From Nostoc commune NIES-4072 (GTDB lineage: Bacteria > Cyanobacteriota > Cyanobacteriia > Cyanobacteriales > Nostocaceae), in contig NZ_BDUD01000001.1 in assembly GCF_003113895.1 (NCBI RefSeq), forward strand, positions 1,339,821 to 1,403,820: 64,000 nucleotides of DNA. The letters run 5' to 3'. This document shows positions 18,315 through 27,101 of the stretch, piece by piece (within the stretch, counting starts at the first letter, position 1; every line of letters begins with the position of its first letter). The notes below the pieces were generated by a model. The model had not been told where the DNA came from. It saw only the letters and a program-made list of their open reading frames with translations, and did not search any database. The translations under genes were made by a program, and so were the position numbers.

Positions 18315-18363
18315 TTGGCGATTTCAAGACGCTCGATGACTCGCTACCGCTACGCTATCGCCG

Positions 18364-18759
18364 TCAAGTTTCTTTTTGGTTTTGGATGTACATTTTCACC
18401 GCTTCCAGTGGTGCGCCTCCCACTGTCGAAACAAAATAAGAATTAGTCCACAAAGTAGGTAATCTACTTTTCAACTCTGGAAATTCTAATCGCAAATACC
18501 TAGAAGTCGCACCTTTGAATCTCTTCACAACACGGTGTATTCCAAATTGCGGGTCAACTTCTACTAGTAAATGTACATGATCTGGCATTATTTCCATCTC
18601 TATAATTTCAACTTTAATGTCAATTGCTATTTGAGCAAGCAACTCTTTCAGTCGAGAGGCGATTGCATTCACAAGCACTGGCCTTCTGTATTTAGGGCAA
18701 AAAATAACATGATATTTACACGAATAAACAACATTGTTGTTTGATTTAAACTTTTGCAT
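18364..18759 (-). CDS. tnpA: IS200/IS605-family transposase TnpA (Y1 HUH)
   Basis: The 131-residue protein has a standard IS200/IS605 Y1 transposase length. The HUH metal motif is His61-Val-His63 in MPDHVHLLVE, and the nucleophile is Tyr124 in VKMYIQNQKE. The conserved N-terminus YHVIFCPKYRRPVL is present. It moves the element through single-stranded DNA circles, cutting next to short target tetra- or pentanucleotides. It is divergent from tnpB, with the two starts about 80 bp apart. No inactivating change was seen. Confidence 0.95.
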   Translation of the reverse strand: MQKFKSNNNVVYSCKYHVIFCPKYRRPVLVNAIASRLKELLAQIAIDIKVEIIEMEIMPDHVHLLVEVDPQFGIHRVVKRFKGATSRYLRLEFPELKSRLPTLWTNSYFVSTVGGAPLEAVKMYIQNQKET

Positions 18760-18837
18760 GGAACCTTGTTGACATTATATAGCCTGTAACTATATAGTAT
18801 TTCAGGTAATGCTGTATATCAAGGAGGTGATTTAAGA

Positions 18838-20016
18838 GTGTTAGTAATGGAGTACAAAGCAGTTGTCAAAAAACCACAAGCAAAAGCTATAGATGAAGCT
18901 ATTCGCACAAGTCAGTTTGTCAGAAATAAAGTGCTTAGATATTGGATAGATAATCGTGGTATTGGCAAGAAAGAATTGTACCAATACAACACTCAATTAA
19001 GAGCAGAATATGAATTCGTGAGAGATTTGAGCAGTCATGCTTGCCAAGCATCTGTTGAGAATGTAGAACGTGCTATCAAGCGTTTCTACGACAACTGCAA
19101 AACTAAAAAGCAAGGATTGAAGGGCTATCCAAGATTTAAAAAACATAGTCGCTCTGTTGAATACAAACAACAGTCTTGGAAATTACACCCAACAAAACGA
19201 CGAATAACATTCACTGACAAGAAAGGTATTGGTGAACTCAAATTATTGGGCAAGTGGGATATCCATACTTATCCTGTTGAGCTAATCAAAAGAGTTAGGA
19301 TCGTTCGTCGTGCAGATGGGTATTATGTGCAGTTTTGCGTAAAAGTTGATAACAAGCAGGAAGCACCATTAACTAATTCTGTTATTGGTATTGATGTGGG
19401 ATTGGAATACTTCTACTCTGATTCTTTCGGCAAGCATGAAGAAAACCCGCGATACTTGCGTAAAGCTGAGAAAGATATCAAACGGGTTCAGCGTAAAATT
19501 TATAAAAAGAAAAAGGGGTCATCTGGTAGAAGGAAAGCTCGTGGTGTTTATGCTCGTAAACATTTGAAAGTAACTCGACGAAGGAATGAACACGCCAAAA
19601 AATTGGCGCGTAACTTATGCCTAGCTAACGCTAAGGTTGTCTTGGAAGATTTAAATGTTAGTGGGTTGGTGAGAAACCACAAACTTGCCAAGAGTATTTC
19701 TGATGCGTCTTGGTACAACTTCCGCCAGTGGCTTGAATACTTTGGAGAGAAATTAGGTCGGGAAATAATTGCTGTCCCCCCTCATTTCACCAGTCAAGAA
19801 TGTAGTAACTGTGGTGCTAGAGTTCAGAAATCACTTAGTACTAGAACTCATTCTTGCTTGCATTGTGGTCACGTTGAACAACGTGATGTGAATGCTGCCA
19901 AAGTAATTTTAGGTCGTGCAAACGCTACCGGAGGGCATCCGGGAAGTAACGCCAGTCGAGATGTTCCCTCTACTTCTGTTGGACGCAAGTCCAGTAAAAG
20001 CAAGGAGCGTCAGTGA
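18838..20016 (+). CDS. tnpB: RNA-guided nuclease TnpB of the IS605 element
   Basis: The protein has 392 residues. The RuvC-like catalytic residues are Asp186 in GIDVGLEYFY, Glu270 in VVLEDLNVSG and Asp350 in QRDVNAAK, with a zinc finger (Cys322, 325, 340, 343). The GTG at 18838 has AAGGAGG ten bases upstream; the ATG at 18847 is an alternative. The basic segment KKKKGSSGRRKARG lies between the first two catalytic residues. TnpB uses a right-end guide RNA to cut unoccupied target sites. The C-terminal tail is serine-rich. The gene looks intact. Confidence 0.93.
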   Translation: MLVMEYKAVVKKPQAKAIDEAIRTSQFVRNKVLRYWIDNRGIGKKELYQYNTQLRAEYEFVRDLSSHACQASVENVERAIKRFYDNCKTKKQGLKGYPRFKKHSRSVEYKQQSWKLHPTKRRITFTDKKGIGELKLLGKWDIHTYPVELIKRVRIVRRADGYYVQFCVKVDNKQEAPLTNSVIGIDVGLEYFYSDSFGKHEENPRYLRKAEKDIKRVQRKIYKKKKGSSGRRKARGVYARKHLKVTRRRNEHAKKLARNLCLANAKVVLEDLNVSGLVRNHKLAKSISDASWYNFRQWLEYFGEKLGREIIAVPPHFTSQECSNCGARVQKSLSTRTHSCLHCGHVEQRDVNAAKVILGRANATGGHPGSNASRDVPSTSVGRKSSKSKERQ

Positions 20017-20060
20017 CGCTGGAATCCCCTGCCTTCAGGCATGGGGAGTGTCAAAATCGC
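19990..20060 (+). ncRNA. Right-end hairpins and predicted TnpB guide RNA of the IS605 element
   Basis: Two hairpins follow or overlap the tnpB stop: AGCGTCA/TGACGCT near 20006-20020, and CCCCTGCC/GGCATGGGG near 20025-20046, then AGTGTCAA. This is where the transposon end and the 3' scaffold of the TnpB guide RNA are expected. The RNA's 5' end inside tnpB cannot be set from sequence. Confidence 0.5.
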
Positions 20061-20099
20061 TATAAAGGTTTTTGACGCTAACTGAACTGTATTGATTTT

Positions 20100-20190
20100 A
20101 GGACTTACGCAAAAATTGCTAAAAAGCTTAATTTCTCGAACCGCCAAGACGCCAAGAGCGCCGAGAATTCGTAGAGTGTGCGTAAGTCCT
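20100..20190. mobile_element. Short MITE with AGGACTTACGCA-type terminal inverted repeats
   Basis: GGACTTACGCA at 20101 is matched by its inverted copy TGCGTAAGTCC at 20179-20189, each flanked by TA. The 90-bp element carries a core with CCGCCAAGACGCCAAGAGCGCC and no gene. Ends of this kind are typical of non-autonomous DDE-transposon derivatives. The rest of 20017-20385 holds only the leader of the next gene. Confidence 0.75.
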
Positions 20191-20385
20191 AGATTTCTAT
20201 CTACTCTGCTGTGGAGAAAACTGGACAATTTCTATAGCTGCGTCTACAGATGAACGAAAAAACACATCTGACCTCTAAACTTATGTAAATAATTAGCAGG
20301 TTTAGCGTAAAACCCCAGGTTAAAGCTGAATAATATCATGTGTTAACTTGACGAACACTAATTCTTTTTCATAAGAGGAGAAAAT

Positions 20386-20976
20386 ATGTACAACCGAGTG
20401 AATTTTTGGGGTTCTATATTTTATGCCTTTCTTTTTTATACCGGACTTACTTTCAATATTCCGATAGCAAATGCACAACTAAAGCTAAATCCATCGCTAC
20501 TCAGAACTATATCGGTAATCAAAGCGACAGTTCCGGTGAGCGAAGTGCCATGCTCAACATTTCTACAACCCTATTTTGATTGGGAAAGGGGAAGTTTTCT
20601 CAATTTTGTAACCGCCTCTGTAGTTTTTAACAACGCAGGAAAGAATCCAGTTACCTACACCACTGGAACGCTCAATCTAAATGGAAACAACCTCACAGGT
20701 GATCTTACACAACTGTTGAGTAACCGATTTATTCGTTTGCCAGGAGATGGGCCTTTTAGTTTCTCTTCTCAACCCTTCGCCATCAATCAACCAGCTTCTA
20801 TCGGTATAACGCTTGCACCCGATGGTTCAGTAACCTGGGTTGAGCGAAGCAATAATACGAGCTTTGATTACAAGGCAGTTTGTTATTCAAATGATACTGC
20901 AATCTTATTACCTTTATTCAGTGCAGACAGTTCAGCTGGAGTCATAACGTTTGGAAAGGGAACTGGCCCAAAGTAA
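20386..20976 (+). CDS. Hypothetical secreted protein
   Basis: The 196-residue protein has a clear signal peptide (SIFYAFLFYTGLTFNIPIANAQ, cleavage after ANA). The mature part is rich in beta-strand-like, Asn/Thr-rich sequence (TYTTGTLNLNGNNLTGD) with a cysteine in VPCSTF and one in AVCYSN that may pair. No family was recognised. A good AGAGGAG lies upstream of the ATG. It is monocistronic and convergent with the transporter at 21048-22244. A periplasmic or extracellular location is inferred from the signal peptide. Confidence 0.7.
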   Translation: MYNRVNFWGSIFYAFLFYTGLTFNIPIANAQLKLNPSLLRTISVIKATVPVSEVPCSTFLQPYFDWERGSFLNFVTASVVFNNAGKNPVTYTTGTLNLNGNNLTGDLTQLLSNRFIRLPGDGPFSFSSQPFAINQPASIGITLAPDGSVTWVERSNNTSFDYKAVCYSNDTAILLPLFSADSSAGVITFGKGTGPK

Positions 20977-21047
20977 ACTAGAGTTAGGAACATACACTGT
21001 GATAATTTAATTTGCGTGACTCACTTTAGTAATTAGAGCGATCGCCC

Positions 21048-22244
21048 TCAATGAACCCAGAGGTATACTAGAACTAAAGTACACACTGTTAAAGGCGCTC
21101 CAAACCTTAGATGTTCCCAAAAAGTTAGCTTGTAGCCTAAATCCGCAGCAGCTTCTACAACTATCAAGTTGGCGACTGAACCAAACAAAGTTAAATTCCC
21201 TGCCAAAGTTGATCCGGCTGCCAACAATAGCCAATACTTACTGTCACCTGGAGGAACCAGGGGATGCAGCAGAAGTACAACAGGCACATTAGAAATTAAG
21301 TTAGATAAAATAACAGTTACACCCAAAAAACTCGCAGCAGAATTGATTGCATGGGTAAATGGCTGGAGCAAATTCAACTTTTGTGTGACTCGCGTCAGGA
21401 TAAACAATCCAGAAAACATTACCAGTAGGTTCCAATCTACCTTTTGCAAAATGCGTTGCGGTTTAATCCGCCGAGTGATTAGCAACAAGCTAGCAGCAAC
21501 TAAAGCAGATTCCCCTAACGGTAAACCGACAGTAAATGCAATCAGCAGTCCAATTGTAATGACTAATGTTTTTTTAAATAAGGGTTTAAAAATACGTTGG
21601 TTATCAACTATTACCTGTTGGCAAGGTTTGACTGAGCGCACATCTGGGTAAAGTAGCCACAGTAATATTACCTGAATTACCAAGCCGACAAGGGCAACTG
21701 GGGTTAATACACGTAAAAAATCTAGATAGGCGATACCTGAAAAGGAGCCAATCAGGATATTTTGGGGATTACCGCTCAAAGTTGCTACCGAGCCTATATT
21801 AGTTGCACCTGCGATCGCTAGTAAATAAGGAATCGGATTTAAACCCAAAGCTTGAGTCAGGCTCAAAGTTAAAGGTGTGAAAATCAACGCTATAGTGTCA
21901 TTGAGAAAAAAGGCGGAGAGAATACCACTAGCAAAAGTTAAAGCAATGACCAGACCTAGAGGACTGCGAGTGATACTCAATATCACTGATAGCGATCGCT
22001 TAAAAAACCCTGCATAGGATAGGTTGGCATTAACTACCATCATGCTCAATAGAAATACGATGGTATTGGCATCAATAGCCTGCCATGCTTCCTGTAAATT
22101 CAAAACACCTAAAGCAATTAAAAAGGCAGAACCAACCAAAGCAATGGTGGCGCGGTTCATGCGTAAACCAGGAACGTAGCCCAATGCTAACCCCAGATAA
22201 GTTAGCCCTAAGACGCTATAGATTGCAAATTGGAGAAGAATCAC
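21048..22244 (-). CDS. SLC13/ArsB-like anion transporter
   Basis: The 398-residue membrane protein has about ten to eleven hydrophobic segments. Family signatures of the ion transporter superfamily are FLNDTIALIFTPL, the hairpin motif TLSGNPQNILIG and its pseudo-repeat LFGSVANLIV near the C-terminus. These occur in arsenite (ArsB), YbiR-like and dicarboxylate (SLC13) carriers; the substrate cannot be decided from sequence. No ars genes are adjacent. It is monocistronic on the minus strand. Confidence 0.8.
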   Translation of the reverse strand: MILLQFAIYSVLGLTYLGLALGYVPGLRMNRATIALVGSAFLIALGVLNLQEAWQAIDANTIVFLLSMMVVNANLSYAGFFKRSLSVILSITRSPLGLVIALTFASGILSAFFLNDTIALIFTPLTLSLTQALGLNPIPYLLAIAGATNIGSVATLSGNPQNILIGSFSGIAYLDFLRVLTPVALVGLVIQVILLWLLYPDVRSVKPCQQVIVDNQRIFKPLFKKTLVITIGLLIAFTVGLPLGESALVAASLLLITRRIKPQRILQKVDWNLLVMFSGLFILTRVTQKLNLLQPFTHAINSAASFLGVTVILSNLISNVPVVLLLHPLVPPGDSKYWLLLAAGSTLAGNLTLFGSVANLIVVEAAADLGYKLTFWEHLRFGAPLTVCTLVLVYLWVH

Positions 22245-22771
22245 TTTCTTTACCGAGACTTTGCTACGACCGATATTTCATGTCTAGCCGCTCTGCATCT
22301 ACTGAGAAAGCCAACCCACCTGGCTATAAACCGCAGCAGCATCTACAGACTTCTCTCTATTTCTACGCTATTCAGCCACCAATAAAAAGAATGCTCTTAC
22401 GTGGGGAGGTGAGAATACGGGGAGGAAAGATGCCTGCTAAGGTATTACCGATATTTATACTTAGCAAAAATGCTCTCAAAAATATCTCATATTAAGTTCT
22501 GTAAATGTTACACTAAAACCTATCCAATGATGGATGTCTTTATTAAAATCTAATCTATATCAAGTTATGAACAAGATCGTAATATTACACTACCGATCCC
22601 CAGAAAATTGCGATTAACTTGACGTAGTAATAAATTAGGTTCTGACTTAAGTGGCTAATCAGGTATTACATTATATCGCAGTCAGAACGCGATTTTTCCG
22701 GGAAAGTTCGTTGCCACGTTGTATATATTCATCAAAAAGATGAATAGCCTCAATAACACAGAGGATAAACC
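22245..22771. other. Intergenic region without a recognisable gene
   Basis: These 527 bp contain only short frames without family resemblance. The region holds the transporter promoter (minus strand) and the leader of the gene at 22772. No strong hairpin, repeat tract or tRNA was seen. Confidence 0.5.
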
Positions 22772-23149
22772 ATGAAGGTATTCGACAATACCACTAAAAA
22801 GATCTTTTTGGCAAGCTGGGTATCAATCAATCAAGCAGAAACTAGTGACGATCAAGTAACCCAGCTAAACCGTTCTGTTTCTAAGCCTTACTGGGATATT
22901 CTCCACCCTCTACGGCAGCGTGTAGAAAACATTCAAGTCCGCGATCGCCAACTAGCTCACCGTTTGTGTAAACTGATTCCATCTCAGTGTCCCTTTGAGC
23001 GAGATGTCAAATTATTTGGGAAAACCCTGTTTCACATTCCACCCATGTGCAAGCTTAATCCCTTATATGACGAAGTAGTTGGTTTACGTTTTCGAGCGCT
23101 GTGCTATTTAGCCGACGAATGCGGCGAAGATGTATCACAGTACTGCTAA
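22772..23149 (+). CDS. Mo-dependent nitrogenase C-terminal domain protein
   Basis: The 125-residue protein matches the short family named after the Mo-dependent nitrogenase C-terminal domain. Its visible core is LCKLIPSQCPFERDV, HIPPMCKLNPLYDEVVGLRFRAL and YLADECGED. The family is common in cyanobacteria, including copies not linked to nif genes. The function is unknown, and the name reflects domain history, not proven nitrogenase activity. No nif gene is nearby. It starts with an ATG; an AGGATAAACC stretch upstream is a weak ribosome binding site. Confidence 0.85.
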   Translation: MKVFDNTTKKIFLASWVSINQAETSDDQVTQLNRSVSKPYWDILHPLRQRVENIQVRDRQLAHRLCKLIPSQCPFERDVKLFGKTLFHIPPMCKLNPLYDEVVGLRFRALCYLADECGEDVSQYC

Positions 23150-23248
23150 GGGAAAGTGAGGAGTGAGGAGTGATGAGTGAAGAATTAAAACTTCTAACTC
23201 GTAACTCCTGTACTGACGCGATTAATCGCATCTCTACTCCTAACTATC
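23150..23248. repeat. Heptamer-like repeats with an embedded GACGCGATTAATCGC palindrome
   Basis: GTGAGGA-type units and CTAACTC-type units surround a palindrome (GACGCGATTAATCGCATC) at about 23214-23231. The tract lies between the nitrogenase-domain gene and the 3' end of the caspase-like gene. Confidence 0.65.
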
Positions 23249-23254
23249 TATTGA

Positions 23255-25105
23255 TTAGCTATTTTTTTGCCATTTTTGAATGGCATCCTGAGCATCTTCA
23301 TAAGCGCCTGTCTCCTCTGGTACTAAAGCGGCGGTCGCAATTGCGGCGTTAAGTTCTCCTTCGGTGGCGCGACGCTTGGCCAGGTCTAAAATTTTCTCAC
23401 TCCATTTATTGATCGATTTTTGGGCAGTATCGAAGCCTGGTTGACCCGGTGGTACTTTTTTCGCAACTTCGATCGCACGATTGTAGGTAGATGCCTGTCC
23501 AGACTTAATTAAGGCATTAGCTGCATCTAAAAGAGTTTTATTACTTACATACTGCTTGCCCTCTAACCGCCACAGGTTAATTGCTGCTTGTGCTTTGGCA
23601 TAGGGGGCTTCATCTTTGGTGATTAATCGAGCAGCAGCAATAGCGCTAGCATACTGTCTTTGTTTAGCACGACCTTCTGCTAAATCTAAAATCATCTCAC
23701 TCCAAATCTTAATATTCTCCTGAGCTTGATCATAGAGTGGTTCACCAGGTCGAATTTTCCGGGCTGTTGCGATCGCCATGCTCAAATCGCTAGCCTGAGT
23801 TTGTCTAAGCGACATCTTCGCTAGGTCTAATACTGCTTGATTCCGCTTTTCTGGCTCGGAACTAGTAGTTATTTGAGCGCTAGATTGATTTTTAAGTCTA
23901 ACTGGTGGGGTGCGATCGCTCGCAGCAGCATTAGGTAATGTGCTTGATATCTGCTTAATTTTAAAAGTTTCTTGATTACGGAGAAAAACTACAGCAATTA
24001 AACCTGCTACTAGCAGGCTGCCTCCGCCCCATAAAATAAACTGTTTCCAAAAAGGGATGCTTGGCTGATTGGATGGCAATCGAGAAACGTAACCTTTAGA
24101 GGAATTGGGGATAAATCTTCCGCTCGGCACTCCTAAAGAAGTTTCCGCCATTGGCTGGGAAACTAAGCCAGTAGTTGACTCTTGGATTTGTTGACCTTTA
24201 GATTTTTCGGCCTTGCGAGCTTTCACCTGTTGGGAAGAGTTCACAGTCGTTTCTCCCCATCTGCCCCGTTCTGCTGAAGTTTTAGGGTAATCGTCGAGAG
24301 GAGGAGCCGCAAGGGCAACAGCAAAGGATTCTTCAGGATAAATCACCGGTTCTGATTGCAAGTCGCTTTCCATGGCCAATTTTGGCAAGATTACCTGCTG
24401 CCTTGATGGGATAATAGTGGCAGGGTTTTGGACAGGACGCCAGTGGTGGTGACATACTTTTGGCATGATCAGGCTTAGATAGCTTTCTAAATCTGCCAAG
24501 TTGTTGCCATTACCAGAACGTAAAGCTTCTAACAAGACTGCTGTAAAGAATCCGTGACCTAATTCGCTACTTTCATGGGAAAATTGCTCTGGTTGACAAG
24601 AAAGAATGGTTGCAAGTTGTAGTTCTTGGGCTAATTCTATTGTTTCTTCACCAACGGGAGCATCGGCTTGAGTGCCAAAAGCGCGGTTGATATCGAGTAG
24701 TAACAATACATTTAATTCAGCAAGTTGCAGACTTTGCATTAGCGATCGCAATTCTATGCCAGTCTCTTGCACGAGTTCGGGGTTGCCCTCTGCTGGCATT
24801 AAGTAATCTTTGCCCTTGTAGTTGACCCCATAACCGCTAAAAAATAACCACAGATAATCTTCTGGTTGCCAACTTGTCGCTGCCAAATCCTCAAGTAGCA
24901 GCAAAATATTTTCTTTAGTCGGATAAGTTGATCTATCCCCAATCGGTGGTGAGGTATCCGTCATTAGTAGACAGTGTTTGGGGAGAAAACCTGCCTCCGT
25001 CACCAAAAAATCCTCTAGTGCCTCAGCATCTGCTTGGGCACAACTTAAAGGTTGAAATAACTGATATTGATTGATGCCAATCGCGATCGCCCAGTAATTT
25101 GCCAT
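23255..25105 (-). CDS. Caspase-like (C14 fold) membrane protein with altered catalytic dyad and C-terminal repeats
   Basis: The protein has 616 residues. Residues 1-240 form a caspase/metacaspase p20-like domain starting with WAIAIGINQY. The position of the catalytic histidine (normally SGHG) is Tyr92 in FFSGYGVNYKG, and the position of the cysteine (normally DAC) is Asn140 in LLLDINRAFG, so peptidase activity is not expected. Residues 241-350 are a low-complexity linker, about 356-375 a single transmembrane helix (LLVAGLIAVVFL). The C-terminal 190 residues hold three to four repeats around MILDLAEGRAKQ and KILDLAKRRATEG. It is probably a scaffold or sensor at the cytoplasmic membrane. Confidence 0.85.
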   Translation of the reverse strand: MANYWAIAIGINQYQLFQPLSCAQADAEALEDFLVTEAGFLPKHCLLMTDTSPPIGDRSTYPTKENILLLLEDLAATSWQPEDYLWLFFSGYGVNYKGKDYLMPAEGNPELVQETGIELRSLMQSLQLAELNVLLLLDINRAFGTQADAPVGEETIELAQELQLATILSCQPEQFSHESSELGHGFFTAVLLEALRSGNGNNLADLESYLSLIMPKVCHHHWRPVQNPATIIPSRQQVILPKLAMESDLQSEPVIYPEESFAVALAAPPLDDYPKTSAERGRWGETTVNSSQQVKARKAEKSKGQQIQESTTGLVSQPMAETSLGVPSGRFIPNSSKGYVSRLPSNQPSIPFWKQFILWGGGSLLVAGLIAVVFLRNQETFKIKQISSTLPNAAASDRTPPVRLKNQSSAQITTSSEPEKRNQAVLDLAKMSLRQTQASDLSMAIATARKIRPGEPLYDQAQENIKIWSEMILDLAEGRAKQRQYASAIAAARLITKDEAPYAKAQAAINLWRLEGKQYVSNKTLLDAANALIKSGQASTYNRAIEVAKKVPPGQPGFDTAQKSINKWSEKILDLAKRRATEGELNAAIATAALVPEETGAYEDAQDAIQKWQKNS

Positions 25106-25305
25106 CCCGCTATTTGTCAGTTATTGTTTGCTGGTCTTAAAATTGCGGTTGGCTTTGCCCAAAAAACAAAGCTAACCTGTGTTTTATAGTCTAAGTGATT
25201 CTGATCGAATCTTAAGTTAGAATGTAATTTTTATTACGTATATAGAGCGGAAAATACCTTTTACCTAATTTCAATAAAAGATCATTACTAAGGAGATAGA
25301 AGGTT

Positions 25306-25773
25306 ATGAGCAAAATTTCTGCTCACCTACCATCATCGATCACTCCCTTTTCAGTTATTAGCCAAATTGCCAGAAGAATCCGGATAATTCCTTTAGCAGT
25401 TTTGCTTATATCTACTGTTCCTGCGTGGTTTTTGATGGAAGCGCTCGCACCTCAGGTTGTGCGAGCTTACACCGCTAGAGTTGATTTAGATATTGACCGC
25501 CTGCCAGATGAAAACTATGAAACCGTTCTCAGAAGGGCGGAAGCAGCCGCTAGAGCAGCTGCTCAACGGAGTTTTGACCAAGATATCTTGGTGACAGATG
25601 TTTCAATTATTGTGTCCGTACAAAATAATGGATCGATCGCACCGGTTCTGGCATTAGATGTTAGTCGTCCCGAATGGCGATCACGTCCCGATGCTCAAAA
25701 TTGGGCAACTTACTTCAAAACTGCGCGATCGCTACTTTTCTTGGAAAATAGCCAGAACTTACCCAAAAAATAG
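25306..25773 (+). CDS. Conserved cyanobacterial hypothetical protein with N-terminal membrane segment
   Basis: The 155-residue protein has a hydrophobic segment at about residues 28-45 ([17 protein letters not shown]), compatible with an uncleaved signal anchor. It is followed by a soluble part with [17 protein letters not shown] and an alanine-rich helix [15 protein letters not shown]. The second half ([24 protein letters not shown]) looks like beta strands. No known enzyme motif is present. A good AAGGAG precedes the ATG. It is divergent from the caspase-like gene and is followed by a terminator hairpin at 25796. Confidence 0.75.
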   Translation: MSKISAHLPSSITPFSVISQIARRIRIIPLAVLLISTVPAWFLMEALAPQVVRAYTARVDLDIDRLPDENYETVLRRAEAAARAAAQRSFDQDILVTDVSIIVSVQNNGSIAPVLALDVSRPEWRSRPDAQNWATYFKTARSLLFLENSQNLPKK

Positions 25774-25795
25774 CCGAAACCCTAATTTTCTGTAG

Positions 25796-25815
25796 AGGCA
25801 ATTCATTAATTGCCT
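25796..25815 (+). terminator. Hairpin between the hypothetical gene and rpmF
   Basis: AGGCAATT and AATTGCCT form an eight-bp stem with a CATT loop, 22 bp after the stop codon, followed by TTACTGTT. It is probably a factor-independent terminator, of moderate strength because the T tract is short. Confidence 0.6.
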
Positions 25816-25886
25816 TTACTGTTGTCCTTCGCGTCAGTGGATGGCCTAGAATAGTAAGGTTGTCAAGAATTGCGATATCTGCTGAC

Positions 25887-26060
25887 ATGGCTGTTCCTAA
25901 GAAGAAAACTTCAAAATCAAAACGAGATAAACGTCGAGCTACCTGGAGGCATAAAGCCGTCGTTGAAGCTCAAAAAGCTCTGTCTCTGGGCAAATCAATT
26001 TTGACTGGACGTTCTACATTTGTATATCCAGTTGCTGAAGAAGAGGAAGAAGAATCATAA
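25887..26060 (+). CDS. rpmF: 50S ribosomal protein L32
   Basis: The 57-residue protein starts [20 protein letters not shown], the unmistakable L32 N-terminus. I start it at the ATG at 25887; the reading frame extends upstream to 25860, but those residues are not part of L32. The zinc-type cysteine pairs found in some L32 proteins are absent, which is usual for cyanobacteria. The C-terminus is acidic (EEEEEES). The gene stands alone, about 110 bp downstream of the previous gene. Confidence 0.97.
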   Translation: MAVPKKKTSKSKRDKRRATWRHKAVVEAQKALSLGKSILTGRSTFVYPVAEEEEEES

Positions 26061-26366
26061 TTTCCCAGTCAGGAAAAGCGTGAACAGCACCGATAGATTT
26101 GATTGCCAAAGTCACCAATCAAACTTCTTACCATTGGATAAATGCTTTTTTTAGCTTTCCTGATTGCATTATGAATCTTAGATACTCTACAAAAGCTCAT
26201 TAGATCGAAAATATTGGTAGTGAGTAATTGGGAATATCCATTACCCATTACCTATCATTTACAAGTAATGATCAAGTAATCATATAAAGAGTCAAACATC
26301 TGATGCTGTTGGCAACTCAGCAAAAAAGCTTGTACACATCTTGAGAAAAATAAGTTTTCTCTAACT

Positions 26367-26972
26367 ATGCTAGGAAAATTTTTTCAGAAACCAGGGAAGG
26401 AAGAGGGAGAACGCGTCCCTCCTGGTCAACACTTAGCTAAAGGTTTCCCCGTATTAACTTACGGTGCAACTCCCCAAGTCAGCATTGAGGAATGGGAATT
26501 TCGAGTTTGGGGTTTGGCAAAACCTGCTACTTTTAGTTGGTCAGACTTTATGGCGCTGCCTCAACACGAATTTACGGCAGACTTTCACTGTGTAACGCGC
26601 TGGTCTAAACTGGATGTCAAATGGACTGGCATAAAAGTTACGGATTTCATGGGTCTGATTGAGCTAGATCCCAAAGTAGCCGACATTATGGAACACTGCT
26701 ACGGCGGCTACACTACAAATATTTCTGTAGAAGATTTTATGCGCGAAGAAAACTTCTTTGCTTTTAAAGTCTTTGGCGAACCCCTTCCATCTGAACACGG
26801 TGGCCCGATGCGGCTAGTTGTTCCCCACCTCTACGCTTGGAAAAGTGCTAAGTGGATTAATGGTTTGGAATTTTTAGCTGGTGAAGAACTTGGTTTTTGG
26901 GAGCGTAATGGCTACCACCGCCGTGGTGAACCTTGGGCTGAGGAGCGTTACAGTAACGCTTTTGGGTTTTAA
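26367..26972 (+). CDS. Sulfite-oxidase-fold molybdopterin oxidoreductase
   Basis: The 201-residue protein has the sulfite oxidase / MsrP molybdopterin-binding fold. The presumed Mo-ligand cysteine is in FTADFHCVTRWSKLDVKW, and conserved downstream segments are EHGGPMRLVVPHLYAWKSAKW and EELGFWERNGYHRRGEPW. It lacks a signal peptide or Tat motif and has no dimerisation domain, so it is a short, probably cytoplasmic member. The substrate is unknown. It starts with an ATG at 26367. It is monocistronic, with a 36-bp tandem repeat after the stop. Confidence 0.88.
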   Translation: MLGKFFQKPGKEEGERVPPGQHLAKGFPVLTYGATPQVSIEEWEFRVWGLAKPATFSWSDFMALPQHEFTADFHCVTRWSKLDVKWTGIKVTDFMGLIELDPKVADIMEHCYGGYTTNISVEDFMREENFFAFKVFGEPLPSEHGGPMRLVVPHLYAWKSAKWINGLEFLAGEELGFWERNGYHRRGEPWAEERYSNAFGF

Positions 26973-26978
26973 TAATTA

Positions 26979-27063
26979 AGAGTTAGGAGAGACCCGATTA
27001 ATCGCGTCTGTACAAGAGTTAGAAGAGACGCGATTAATCGCGTCTGTACAAGAGTTAGAAGTT
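26979..27063. repeat. Tandem copies of the GACGCGATTAATCGCGTC palindrome unit
   Basis: Two units of about 36 bp (AGAGTTAGAAGAGACGCG ... TCTGTACA) stand head to tail, and a third partial unit (AGAGTTAGAAG) follows. Each unit carries the palindrome; the first has one mismatch (GACCCGATT). The unit lies between convergent genes and may act as a bidirectional hairpin. Confidence 0.85.
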
Positions 27064-27101
27064 TAGAGTTAAAAATTCATAACTCCTAACTCCTAACTTT
27101 T

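Larger units (their letters stand above)
18271..20060. mobile_element. IS200/IS605-family insertion sequence (divergent tnpA and tnpB)
   Basis: A Y1 transposase on the minus strand and a TnpB on the plus strand diverge, with subterminal hairpins at both sides: left, GCTAGCCCC pairing with GGGGGTTAGC at 18281-18314; right, CCCCTGCC pairing with GGCATGGGG at 20025-20046. This is a complete IS605-type element of about 1.8 kb. The exact cleavage sites are not determined. Confidence 0.85.

Noticed and set aside
22085..22495. 136-codon plus-strand frame overlapping the transporter start
   Set aside because: Half of it is antisense to the transporter N-terminus, and the rest lacks any recognisable motif.
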